NCBI GenBank assembly: GCA_913061475.1 | Contig: CAJXUN010000003.1 | Location: 94,641 to 158,640, forward strand | DNA length: 64,000 nucleotides | From: an uncultured Colwellia sp. | GTDB lineage: Bacteria; Pseudomonadota; Gammaproteobacteria; Enterobacterales; Alteromonadaceae | Direction of reading: 5' to 3' | Shown here: piece after piece, positions 12,131-20,714 of the stretch | How the letters are laid out: every line of letters starts with the position of its first letter | Position numbering within the stretch: position 1 is the stretch's first letter | Notes under the pieces: model-generated | The model's database searches: none | What the model was told of the DNA's origin: nothing | What the model saw: the letters and a program-made list of their open reading frames with translations, nothing else | Made by a program: the position numbers and the translations under genes

Positions 12131-12147
12131 TAGTATTTTAAATACTA
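12131..12147. promoter_or_regulatory. Palindrome upstream of the czcI-C-B-A plus-strand operon
   Basis: A perfect 8-1-8 palindrome (TAGTATTT-T-AAATACTA) lies 20 bp ahead of the TTG start at 12167 and is followed by AT-rich sequence. It is placed like an operator for a regulator not encoded next to it. It is unlike the CTATAG CadR dyad 70 bp away, so the two divergent RND operons are probably controlled differently. Confidence 0.45.
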
Positions 12148-12166
12148 TATTTAACAGGTAATAACT

Positions 12167-12517
12167 TTGAACCTTAATGTTGTGCTAAAAATACTATTAG
12201 TCGTTTCTATTGTTTTGCAATCGTTAACTGCTGTTGTATCCGCAACATCTGAGAATCACCAGATAGATATAGAGCACCTTCAAACTCAACATGATCATGA
12301 CGATGATCGAAATGTTTTAAATGATAATACAGATGATGAACAGCACGATGTAAAGGATTGTCATCACTGTGGTCATTGCAGTGGCAGCCACTTATCTTGG
12401 ATTTTAGTCAGTAATTCAAATGTCGATGGTAAGCTAAATATTATCAATAAAACTCCTTATCAATTTGACCAGACAAAAGCCTTCCTAGAAGCGATACATC
12501 GCCCACCTATTTCTTAA
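12167..12517 (+). CDS. Small CzcI-like His/Cys-rich protein
   Basis: The 116-residue protein probably uses the TTG at 12167, preceded by AGGT about 10 bases upstream, because the N-terminal hydrophobic segment (VVLKILLVVSIVLQSLTAVVSA) starts at once. It then has an acidic/His-rich linker (HDHDDDRN, DDEQHD), a Cys/His cluster (CHHCGHCSGSH) and a C-terminal AIHRPPIS tail. It heads the plus-strand channel-adaptor-pump operon, the position of czcI. The cluster and RPP tail resemble those of 10721-11092. Metal binding is likely; the rest is inference. Confidence 0.68.
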   Translation: MNLNVVLKILLVVSIVLQSLTAVVSATSENHQIDIEHLQTQHDHDDDRNVLNDNTDDEQHDVKDCHHCGHCSGSHLSWILVSNSNVDGKLNIINKTPYQFDQTKAFLEAIHRPPIS

Positions 12518-12600
12518 TTAGATTAATTTTTAATGACCTATTTATTCTTTAACAATGGATAAAGGGTTCGTGTTTATTAATTTTAAAATTAAGAACTTTT

Positions 12601-13818
12601 ATGTATATATATTTAAAAAATGCAGGTTTAGTCCTGTCTTTATGCATGGCTGTGAGTTTTTCAGTTGCCACTTATGGCAAACAGAAAAGTATTTCATGGC
12701 TAGATAGTCAAATAAATAAAGATCCCGAAGTTGTTGCGGCAAAAGAGTTACTTAATGCAAGTAATCATAGAGCCAAAAGTTTAACTCAAGCCGTATATAA
12801 CCCAGAGCTTGAAGCAAACTATGAAAAAGAAGGTGATTTTGATAATTACTCTATTGGTATCAGTCAAACGATAGATTTTTGGGATAAGCAATCAACAAAT
12901 AAAACCATTGGTGAAATTGATGTTTATGCAAACCAGCAACAATTGTTATCTCTACTCGATTCTAAAAAGGCTAATGCCTTAACTGCATTAGTTAATTGGC
13001 AAGCAGCAAAAAAAGCTGCTCAGTTACTTTCAGAAAGAGAAGAGCAATTGCAAACGCTCGTTGGAATTGTTGAAGACAAACGAAAAGCTGGACTTCTAGA
13101 GCCACTTGACGCTGAGCTAGTCTATTTAAACTTGTCGCAAATTTTTAGTGAAATATCTGAGTCTCAAATTGCTTTTAAAAATGCAGAGATAAAGGTTCAG
13201 GAGTTATTGCCAGATTGGACGCCTAATACCGCCAATTTACCCTTATTTACTTTTGGAGCAACAAGCTATTCATTTGATTCACAGTGGGTTGAGGATCATC
13301 CAAAAGTTAAACTCGCAAGAGCGCAATGGAAGGGGCAACAATCTAAAGCTCAACTAACCACTATGGAATCTAAACCTAATCCAACCATTGGAGTTAGCGC
13401 AGGTAAAAGTGGAGATGAAGACTTGGTTGGTGTGACTTTCTCAATTCCTTTAAACATCAGAAATAACTATTCAGATACTGTTAAAGCCGCTTATTCAGAA
13501 GCCATTGCAGCAGAGGCCCACTTTCATTCAATTTACCGAAAACAGTCTTTTGAAGCAAAAGCTAATTATGAGTCGCTGACTGTCAGTAAAAATTACTACC
13601 AGCAATGGCACAAACTCACCCAAGGCAGGTTGGCTAGCAGCGCAAAGTTACTCAACAAACGCTGGGAAGCTGGTGACATAAATACTTCTGATTATTTACT
13701 CGCATTAAATCAACGCGCGGAAGCGCTTCATGCAGGCATCCGGTTGGAAAAGCAATTTAAGCTTGCAGAAATATCCTTCGTTTTAAGTATAGGTCAGTTA
13801 TCAAAACTTGAGATTTGA
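12601..13818 (+). CDS. TolC-family outer-membrane channel (CzcC-like)
   Basis: The 405-residue protein has a signal peptide ending near ATYG, then two outer-membrane efflux repeats rich in amphipathic helix. Typical segments are NPELEANYEKEGDFDNYSIG near residue 75 and RWEAGDINTSDYLLALNQR near the C-terminus. It would be the outer-membrane duct for the pump at 15231. The gene lies 83 bp behind the CzcI-like gene and 66 bp ahead of the adaptor, with a small hairpin in the latter gap. It is only distantly similar to the channel at 9356, so the two systems are not a recent duplication. Confidence 0.85.
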   Translation: MYIYLKNAGLVLSLCMAVSFSVATYGKQKSISWLDSQINKDPEVVAAKELLNASNHRAKSLTQAVYNPELEANYEKEGDFDNYSIGISQTIDFWDKQSTNKTIGEIDVYANQQQLLSLLDSKKANALTALVNWQAAKKAAQLLSEREEQLQTLVGIVEDKRKAGLLEPLDAELVYLNLSQIFSEISESQIAFKNAEIKVQELLPDWTPNTANLPLFTFGATSYSFDSQWVEDHPKVKLARAQWKGQQSKAQLTTMESKPNPTIGVSAGKSGDEDLVGVTFSIPLNIRNNYSDTVKAAYSEAIAAEAHFHSIYRKQSFEAKANYESLTVSKNYYQQWHKLTQGRLASSAKLLNKRWEAGDINTSDYLLALNQRAEALHAGIRLEKQFKLAEISFVLSIGQLSKLEI

Positions 13819-13821
13819 ACG

Positions 13822-13840
13822 CGCTAATTTTTCATTAGCG
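13822..13840 (+). other. Intercistronic hairpin between channel and adaptor genes
   Basis: Seven-bp arms CGCTAAT and ATTAGCG around TTTTC, 4 bp after the channel stop and 45 bp before the adaptor start. It has no T-run behind it, so it may stabilise or process mRNA rather than terminate. Confidence 0.4.
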
Positions 13841-13884
13841 AAAGAAGCGAAATCTTAAATTTATAAAAAATATAGGTTACAAAA

Positions 13885-15219
13885 ATGAATACAATATTTA
13901 GTAAAAAATTATTAGCCGTAGTAATTAGCAGCCTGTTAGTAGGGCTTACTACAAGTCATGATGCTTTTGCACAGTCGTCAGATGTTACTGATTCTGTCAC
14001 AAAGCTTTCCAAACAAGACACAAAAGAACATAAACACTCTGAGAACGAGAGAGTTCATGCTAAAGAACACCCTGAGCATAGTGAGTACTCAGAAAGAGAA
14101 AGCCTAAAAGGTCAAGAAGAAGATCTTGACGAGCACGGCCACGAAAAAGGACATAAGGAAGAAAAAGGTGACCATGACCACGGAAATGAGAATAAAGAAG
14201 ACGAACATGAAGAAGGTATAACTCTTAGCCCGAAAAATATGTCACTTGCTAACATCAAAGTAGAAAGCGTCATCCCAGAATATCAATTTAGCACGATATA
14301 TGCCCCCGGAGAAATAAAAGCCAACGGTTATAAAAGCTACGTGGTTTCACCTCGTACTGAGTCCGTCATTATTAGTCGTCACGCAGCGCTTGGAGAGCAC
14401 GTAGAAATAGGCCAAAAGTTAGTCACTTTATTTAGTGAGGCAATGGCACAAGCGCAAGCGGACTATTTAATTGCCTCCACCGAATGGCAACGTGTAAAAA
14501 AGCTGGGTAATAAGACGGTGAGTGAAAGTCGATTATTACAAGCTGAAACAACATACAATGCGAGTTATGGGAAACTCATTGCTTTAGGGTTAACTGAAAA
14601 AGCAATAAATGGTATTTCTAACAAAGACATTAAAGCATTTGGACAATATACATTAACTGCCCAGCGTGAAGGTGTCGTGCTTCTAGACGACTTTATCCAA
14701 GGCCAACGCGTTGATGCCGGAGATACTGTTATGTTACTTGCGGACGAAAAACAATTATGGGTTGAGGCTAAAGTCTCGCCAAACAAAAAGCTTAGTCTAT
14801 CAATTAACTCTCCTGCGACAATCAAATTAGAAGGTCAAAGTTACAAAGCTAAAGTTATCCAAGAAGCACATACTATTGATCCCAAGACCCGCACCCGAAT
14901 TATCAGATTAGCGGTAGAAAATGCTGATGACAAACTCCACTCTGGTATGTTCGTCAAAGTCTATTTCCAGTTCGCCACAAAACAGAAAGTGATGGCTGTA
15001 CCAGAAGGTTCACTGATCCGCAGTGCCGATGGTGATTGGACAGTATTTGTTGAAGACCATCCCGGAGAGTTTAAAGCGACTGAAGTTAATCTTGGTCGAG
15101 CTTTAGGTGATTTCAGAGAAATTATCGGACTAGAAAGTGGTACTCGAATTGTAACCAAAGGCGCATTTTTTGTTGCTTCTGAAATCGCTAAAGGCGGATT
15201 TGATCCGCATAACCACTAA
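13885..15219 (+). CDS. RND efflux periplasmic adaptor (CzcB-like), His-rich
   Basis: The 444-residue protein has a signal peptide ending AFAQ, then about 80 residues dominated by His, Glu, Asp and Lys (HGHEKGHKEEKGDHDHGNE), which should bind metal in the periplasm. The adaptor core follows: a lipoyl half (VISRHAALGEHVEIGQKLVTLFS), a helical hairpin (AQAQADYLIASTEWQRVKKL), the second lipoyl half (AQREGVVLLDDFIQGQRVDAG), a beta-barrel and a membrane-proximal domain (VPEGSLIRSADGDWTVFV). It links the pump and channel encoded on either side; the pump gene starts 11 bp downstream after GGAG. Confidence 0.88.
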   Translation: MNTIFSKKLLAVVISSLLVGLTTSHDAFAQSSDVTDSVTKLSKQDTKEHKHSENERVHAKEHPEHSEYSERESLKGQEEDLDEHGHEKGHKEEKGDHDHGNENKEDEHEEGITLSPKNMSLANIKVESVIPEYQFSTIYAPGEIKANGYKSYVVSPRTESVIISRHAALGEHVEIGQKLVTLFSEAMAQAQADYLIASTEWQRVKKLGNKTVSESRLLQAETTYNASYGKLIALGLTEKAINGISNKDIKAFGQYTLTAQREGVVLLDDFIQGQRVDAGDTVMLLADEKQLWVEAKVSPNKKLSLSINSPATIKLEGQSYKAKVIQEAHTIDPKTRTRIIRLAVENADDKLHSGMFVKVYFQFATKQKVMAVPEGSLIRSADGDWTVFVEDHPGEFKATEVNLGRALGDFREIIGLESGTRIVTKGAFFVASEIAKGGFDPHNH

Positions 15220-15230
15220 GGAGCAAGACT

Positions 15231-18200
15231 ATGTTTAATAAAATAATAGATTGGTCTGTTAACAACAGACTCCTTATATTAATTGCACTGTTTGCCACAA
15301 TTGTCGGCTCAATTATGGTGATCCCAAAATTAAATTTGGATGCTTTTCCTGACGTTACTAACGTTCAAGTCGCTGTTAATACTGAAGCACCGGGACTGGC
15401 TGCCGAAGAAGTCGAACAACTTATTACTTACCCCATTGAAGCGGTTATGTACGCCTTACCAGATGTTGAGCAAGTACGTTCAATTTCTAAAACAGGTCTT
15501 TCTGGCGTAACCGTAGTGTTTAAAGAAGGCACCGACATTTACTTTGCAAGACAACTCGTATTTGAACGGCTTCAAGCAGCAAAAGAGTTAATACCAGAAG
15601 GTGTCGGCACGCCAGAAATGGGACCAAACACATCGGGTTTAGGTCAGGTGTTTCAGTACTTACTTATTTCAGATAAAAACGCTGGCTATGATGCTATGGC
15701 ACTCAGGAGCCTCAATGATTGGATAGTAAAATTGCTTATTATGCCAGTCGATGGCGTTACTGATGTGCTCTCTTTTGGTGGTAATGTTAGGCAATATCAA
15801 GTCAACGTCGATCCTTCTAAGCTCCTAGCATATGAACTAACGCAAGAAGATATCGTTAGCGCATTAGATAGCAATAATGCCAACGTTGGCGGATGGTACA
15901 TGAACCGTGGACAAGAGCAGCTTGTCATTAGAGGCACAGGCTGGTTTGAGAGTGGTGAGGCTGGCATCAGTAACATCAAACAAGTTCCCGTTAAAACGGT
16001 TGATGGAACGGTTGTGACGGTTTCAGATATTGCTAAAGTTGAAATGGGCAGTGAAATTCGTCAAGGCGCTGTCACCATGACGCGAAAATCACCCAATGGA
16101 AAAGTCGAAAATTTAGGCGAAGTTGTCTCTGGTATTGTACTTAAACGCATGGGTTCAAATACTAAAGCCACCATTGATGGTATCAATGCAAGAATTCCAT
16201 TAATTAATCAAGCATTGCCGGAAGGTGTTCGCTTTGAGCCATTTTATGATCAGGCTGATTTGATTGAAAAAGCCGTTAACACTGTTGTAGATGCCTTATT
16301 ACTTGCATTTATTTTCATCGCGATTGTTCTAGCACTGTTTTTGATGAACTTACGTGCAACCTTTCTCGTCTTAATATCTATTCCAATTTCAATTGGTATC
16401 GCGTTAATGATCATGGCTTGGTGGGGCATTTCTGCAAACCTTATGTCACTGGGTGGCATTGCCGTAGCCATTGGTATGCTAGTTGATGGTTCAGTCGTTA
16501 TGGTTGAAAATATGTTTAAACATTTAAATAGACCTGACGCGACACATTCGAAATCGGTAAAGGAACGCGTTCCAACTTCTGACGCAGATCCGCACGATGT
16601 CGAACACGACGATCATGGTATTGAACTGCGCCTGACAGAAGCAGGTAAAGAAGTGGCTCGTCCTGTCTTTTTTGCAGCCTCGATTATTTTAGTCGTATTT
16701 GCGCCATTGTTCAGTTTTGAAGGGGTTGAAGCAAAGTTATTCCAACCTATGGCAATAAGCATCATCTTAGCCGTTGTATCTGCGATTGTGGTTGCGTTGT
16801 TTATCGTACCTGCACTGGCAACTTATCTATTTAGATCTGGTGTAAAAGAGAGAGAAAGTTTCGTTCTCAAGCCGTTAAACATGCTCTACAAAAAAGGGCT
16901 GAAATTTTCTCTAAAACACACTAAATTGATTGTTTCTACATCCATACTATTAGTTATATCTGCTTTGGCAACCGTGCCTTATATTGGTACTGAGTTCGTG
17001 CCAGAGTTAGAAGAAGGCACGATAAACTTAAGAGTAACGCTGGCACCTTCTTCAAGTTTAGATACTGCGTTAACTGTCGCGCCAATTCTAGAAGAAAAAT
17101 TAATGGCGTTCCCTGAAGTAACCTATGCACTTAGCCGTATAGGTAGGGCAGAAATTGGCGGCGACCCAGAGCCTGTAAACAATATAGAAATTTACATTGG
17201 TTTAAAACCTATCTCACAATGGACAAGTGCATCTAACCGCTATGAACTTCAAGGTAAGATGGAAAGATCATTAGAAGAGTTTCCGGGGCTACTACTTAAC
17301 TTTTCTCAGCCAATTGCGACTCGTGTTGACGAGCTAATATCTGGCGTTAAAGCTCAATTGGCGATTAAGTTATTTGGGCCAGAACTCGAAGTTTTGGCGG
17401 CTAAAGGTCAGGAAATTGAAGCTGCCATAAGAGAAGTCAATGGAGCAAAAGATGTTGCCCTTGAACAAATTGCAGGGGAAGCGCAACTAGTTGTAAAGCC
17501 TAACAGGCAAGAGCTTTCAAGATTCGGGCTTTCCGTCACTAATATTATGGAAGTTGTACGAGATGGTATCGGAGGCGTTGAAGCTGGGCAAATAATTAAC
17601 GGCAATGAGCGTTATGATGTTTATGTACGTATTGAAGAAGAATACCGACGAAATAAGGAAGCGATTTCTGATATTCGCATTCAGTCACCAACAGGTGCTT
17701 GGGTACGCTTAGGTGATGTTGCAACGGTGTCGTTTGAATCGGGGCCTCCGCAAGTTAGACGCGACGATGTACAAAGACGGGTTGTTATCCAAGCAAATGT
17801 TCAAAACCGTGATATGGGTAGCGTAGTTGCTGATATCAAAACGGTAATTGCTGATAAGGTTGATTTACCTTCAGGCTATTCTGTTTCGATTGGCGGTCAG
17901 TTCGAAAGCCAGCAACGTGCTCAAAATAGACTAGCTATTGTTGTACCTTTATCGTTAGCACTAATCGCACTGCTACTCTACTTTGCTTTTGGCTCTGTTG
18001 GTCAAGCAATGCTGATATTGGTCAACGTACCGCTTGCTGTAATTGGCGGTGTTTTTTCCTTATATTTATCTGGACAATACTTGTCCGTGCCTAGCTCCGT
18101 TGGCTTCATTACACTATTTGGTGTTGCTGTATTGAACGGCGTGGTAATGGTAGAGAGTATTAACCAACGAATTAGAGATGGCTTGGAAGTTTCTCAAGCT

Positions 18201-18431
18201 GTATTTGAAGGAGCAACCTCCAGATTGAGGCCAGTTTTAATGACAGCAATAACATCGGCTTTAGGTTTGATACCGATGTTAATGTCTAATGGTGTTGGTG
18301 CAGAAATCCAGCGTCCATTAGCGAGCGTTATTGTTGGCGGATTGGTAACAGCAACACTGCTAACACTGTTTGTCTTGCCTGTTTTATATAGCTGGTTTTC
18401 TAGAAAGAAAATTGAGGAGTTATCTAGATAG
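15231..18431 (+). CDS. Heavy-metal RND efflux pump, CzcA/CusA family
   Basis: The 1066-residue inner-membrane pump has the full HME-RND topology: LDAFPDVTNVQVAVN early, TM4 segment AIGMLVDGSVVMVEN and GVGAEIQRPLASVIVGG near the end. The TM4 motif differs from the pump at 5250 ([15 protein letters not shown]) in lacking the first Asp, so substrate preference probably differs; which metal it exports cannot be read from the sequence. After TM4-TM5 there is a cytoplasmic insertion of roughly 35 residues rich in Asp/His (ADPHDVEHDDHGIE). It is the last gene of the czcI-C-B-A operon and is followed by a weak hairpin at 18455. Confidence 0.9.
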   Translation: MFNKIIDWSVNNRLLILIALFATIVGSIMVIPKLNLDAFPDVTNVQVAVNTEAPGLAAEEVEQLITYPIEAVMYALPDVEQVRSISKTGLSGVTVVFKEGTDIYFARQLVFERLQAAKELIPEGVGTPEMGPNTSGLGQVFQYLLISDKNAGYDAMALRSLNDWIVKLLIMPVDGVTDVLSFGGNVRQYQVNVDPSKLLAYELTQEDIVSALDSNNANVGGWYMNRGQEQLVIRGTGWFESGEAGISNIKQVPVKTVDGTVVTVSDIAKVEMGSEIRQGAVTMTRKSPNGKVENLGEVVSGIVLKRMGSNTKATIDGINARIPLINQALPEGVRFEPFYDQADLIEKAVNTVVDALLLAFIFIAIVLALFLMNLRATFLVLISIPISIGIALMIMAWWGISANLMSLGGIAVAIGMLVDGSVVMVENMFKHLNRPDATHSKSVKERVPTSDADPHDVEHDDHGIELRLTEAGKEVARPVFFAASIILVVFAPLFSFEGVEAKLFQPMAISIILAVVSAIVVALFIVPALATYLFRSGVKERESFVLKPLNMLYKKGLKFSLKHTKLIVSTSILLVISALATVPYIGTEFVPELEEGTINLRVTLAPSSSLDTALTVAPILEEKLMAFPEVTYALSRIGRAEIGGDPEPVNNIEIYIGLKPISQWTSASNRYELQGKMERSLEEFPGLLLNFSQPIATRVDELISGVKAQLAIKLFGPELEVLAAKGQEIEAAIREVNGAKDVALEQIAGEAQLVVKPNRQELSRFGLSVTNIMEVVRDGIGGVEAGQIINGNERYDVYVRIEEEYRRNKEAISDIRIQSPTGAWVRLGDVATVSFESGPPQVRRDDVQRRVVIQANVQNRDMGSVVADIKTVIADKVDLPSGYSVSIGGQFESQQRAQNRLAIVVPLSLALIALLLYFAFGSVGQAMLILVNVPLAVIGGVFSLYLSGQYLSVPSSVGFITLFGVAVLNGVVMVESINQRIRDGLEVSQAVFEGATSRLRPVLMTAITSALGLIPMLMSNGVGAEIQRPLASVIVGGLVTATLLTLFVLPVLYSWFSRKKIEELSR

Positions 18432-18454
18432 AATAATTTTATTAAGAACCAATA

Positions 18455-18484
18455 TCCCACACCTAAGTGACGTTTTGTGTGGGA
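18455..18484 (+). terminator. Hairpin after the RND operon, possible terminator
   Basis: Perfect 8-bp arms TCCCACAC and GTGTGGGA around a 14-base loop, 24 bp after the pump stop. There is no T-run directly behind it, so termination would be weak or factor-assisted. Confidence 0.5.
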
Positions 18485-18568
18485 CTATTAATTAATAGTA
18501 AAGATTCACCAAAAAGTTTAATGAAATTAAATGTAATAGTTATTGCAACTCGCGTAGCATACTAACAT

Positions 18569-18916
18569 TCAATTCAATTTTGGAGTTTTGAGCTGTTCTC
18601 TCATTTCTAAAATACGTTCAGGTGAATGCACTCCTATTCTCATTACTACAAGCTCAGCAAATGAAATGTCATATAACTTATGTTCAACATCAATTACATA
18701 ACAACTTCCGTTATGAGTAATTACTTCTATTTTGTCGCCAACAACTCTTTTGTTAACAATTTTTGAAGTAACTATTTGCTCAAATGGACGAAATCTAAAT
18801 GTTTCATCGTCAATAACTACACCAGCTAAGACATCAATCAAAAATGTTTTTTCAAAATCTTTGTAGTCATAAACCGATACTATGCTTACGTCCTTTAAGT
18901 AAGTTTTTTCTGTCAT
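18569..18916 (-). CDS. Unknown island protein, 115 aa
   Basis: I do not recognise the family. The start at 18916 is chosen because its ATG overlaps the stop of the upstream gene (ATGA). The predicted protein is soluble and mostly beta-strand, with many Val/Ile/Asp residues (VSIVSVYDYKDFEKTFLIDV) and a charged helical C-terminus (SPERILEMREQLKT). There is no signal peptide or membrane helix. Coupling to the 345-aa gene suggests a shared function, perhaps a two-protein module carried as island cargo. Confidence 0.6.
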   Translation of the reverse strand: MTEKTYLKDVSIVSVYDYKDFEKTFLIDVLAGVVIDDETFRFRPFEQIVTSKIVNKRVVGDKIEVITHNGSCYVIDVEHKLYDISFAELVVMRIGVHSPERILEMREQLKTPKLN

Positions 18917-19950
18917 ATCTGAACACCTCTCGTGTCTTCTAGAGAATATGGACGAAAGCATGTTAAGTACTTAACCCCATTGACCTTTAATAACTCGTCA
19001 TCTGCGTCAAAATGAGCAAGAACACTAGCTCGATACAACGAAATATGCTTTTCACAATCAATCGTATTAAACAAACTAGCCTCTACTCGACGGGCGTAAA
19101 ATATTAGGCTCTGCTGGTCAATACGAACTATAAACTTTTGGTCTCCGTCTAGGTTTTTAACCTGAAGGTTAAGGTCAGGCTTATGCCAGTCTGATACCAA
19201 CGAAGGCACCAGAGGAAAGCCATAAACTAAATATCGTACCCTTTCAATTTCGAAGGTCGTTGGATTTAATCTAGCGTCATTTCCTATTCCAGAGTTGAAA
19301 AGCTCAAGTGTCATCATCAGCCAGTCTTCATGCTTTGAGAAACTGTTACCATTAGAAATGCAGCCCTCAAACTCACCATCGTGCTCCCACTTGATTTTGT
19401 ACAAATAACTTTTAATATTATCGAAAGATATTTTTTCAAAAGGAAACTTAGTGGCAATGAGCCTGTAGTAGCAGCCGTGAACCTTTAAATCCGCATATTG
19501 AACGGCTAATGGATCATCATATGCGTCAAAATAAGGTCGCCATTCCAGCCTAAAGTTAGCTCCTGTATTAATGATGAACTTGGCATCTTCAGACAAACCC
19601 AAAACTTTATAAATTGCAGAAACTAATTCTAAAGTTTCGATATCAACAAACATCTGGCTTTCTATGCGGGATGCCATTGCCGTTATTTCTTTATGAAGTG
19701 ACTCAATTATTTCTTGATCATCGTATTCATTAATAATCAGATATTTGAAAGAGTCATGCGTAAGAATTGAATTTAAATCATTGCTGTCAAAAACGTCTCT
19801 AAGACGCTCATGAGCTTGTGGAATAGTAGCACAATCGTAAACACCGATTGACCATAGACGTTCAGCATATTGCTGGGGAAATTCTAATAGTAAGGCGAAG
19901 TTTTTTGTTTGATTATTTAATTTATTTTGTAATTGATTTAGCGATATCAT
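18913..19950 (-). CDS. Unknown island protein, 345 aa
   Basis: The start at 19950 gives a 345-residue soluble protein that I do not recognise. Its first 50 residues (NQLQNKLNNQTKNFALLLEF...YAERLWSIGVYDC) look like the helical start of the 120-aa protein at 20161, and like short N-terminal helical domains seen on other plasmid or island proteins. The rest is mixed alpha/beta with no obvious catalytic motif. It overlaps the 115-aa gene by 4 bases. The AT-rich composition and lack of recognisable homologues fit island cargo. Confidence 0.6.
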   Translation of the reverse strand: MISLNQLQNKLNNQTKNFALLLEFPQQYAERLWSIGVYDCATIPQAHERLRDVFDSNDLNSILTHDSFKYLIINEYDDQEIIESLHKEITAMASRIESQMFVDIETLELVSAIYKVLGLSEDAKFIINTGANFRLEWRPYFDAYDDPLAVQYADLKVHGCYYRLIATKFPFEKISFDNIKSYLYKIKWEHDGEFEGCISNGNSFSKHEDWLMMTLELFNSGIGNDARLNPTTFEIERVRYLVYGFPLVPSLVSDWHKPDLNLQVKNLDGDQKFIVRIDQQSLIFYARRVEASLFNTIDCEKHISLYRASVLAHFDADDELLKVNGVKYLTCFRPYSLEDTRGVQI

Positions 19951-20160
19951 GTAATTTTCCAAATAATTTATTGCGAAAAAATAATGGCCTACCAACACAC
20001 TATTTATTCGATTATTTGAATCACCAAATTTTTACGGATGCTCCGCTTCACTGCTCATATTTTTATTTTAAAAACATGTGTAGGCGTAGGCTGTCCGTTC
20101 AGCCTTCACCTCATAATATCGGCAAATTTTGAAATAACAACTTACATATTTGTACAATTT

Positions 20161-20523
20161 TCAGTTGGAAATTTCCACTTTAAACTCGTTAAAGCTAAGC
20201 CCGAAGAGCGATACGACCATCTCTTCGCTAATATTCGAACCGGGAAATTTTTTTTCAAAATTTCCAATTATTCTATCTAGGTTGCTTGCCAATAGTTTTA
20301 ATAAAAACAATTCGGAGTGAGGAGATAAGGCAGTTAAAGTTATCAGAGGATTATCAAATGATTCAGACTTTATCTTAGCAATTAAATCACTATAACTGTC
20401 GCAGCAATAAAGACAAATAGCCAAACTTTCTTGGGCTTGCCCAAGCTGGCAAGATAATAACTTCGCTAATCGTTTTGCCTGTCTTTTAATGTTTTTCAAC
20501 AGGTCTTCATTATTATGAGACAT
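20161..20523 (-). CDS. Unknown small helical protein, 120 aa
   Basis: The 120-residue predicted all-helical protein begins with a basic helix (LLKNIKRQAKRLAKLLSC) followed by QAQESLAICLYCCDSYSDLIAKIK. I recall this pattern (QAKRLxKLL...QAQExxAxxxGxxSYxxLxxK) as a stand-alone N-terminal domain on mobile-element proteins, but no function is known to me. The 345-aa neighbour starts in a similar way. It lies alone, with about 210 bp on the left and 190 bp on the right to phoH. Confidence 0.55.
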   Translation of the reverse strand: MSHNNEDLLKNIKRQAKRLAKLLSCQLGQAQESLAICLYCCDSYSDLIAKIKSESFDNPLITLTALSPHSELFLLKLLASNLDRIIGNFEKKFPGSNISEEMVVSLFGLSFNEFKVEISN

Positions 20524-20656
20524 TCAGATACCAACAAAAAAGCAGCAACAAAAGTCCACGTACTTTCATTACTAAATTTTTATTTGGTATTTGAGATAAT
20601 TAATGTCAGAGTAAATCCATTTCGTTCTCTTCGTGGGAACTGGCCGCTCTGAAAAG

Positions 20657-20679
20657 GCCACTACTTAAATAGTAGTGGC
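20657..20679 (-). terminator. Terminator behind the island phoH-like gene
   Basis: Nine-bp arms GCCACTACT and AGTAGTGGC around TAAAT. On the minus strand the stem is followed by CTTTTC, 35 bp after the phoH-like stop. Confidence 0.65.
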
Positions 20680-20714
20680 TATTGTCGCAAGATTATAAAG
20701 AAATGTGAAATATG

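Noticed and set aside
20038..20280. Plus-strand frame between the orphan genes
   Set aside because: It lies partly antisense to the 120-aa gene and has no domain, start site or composition supporting coding.
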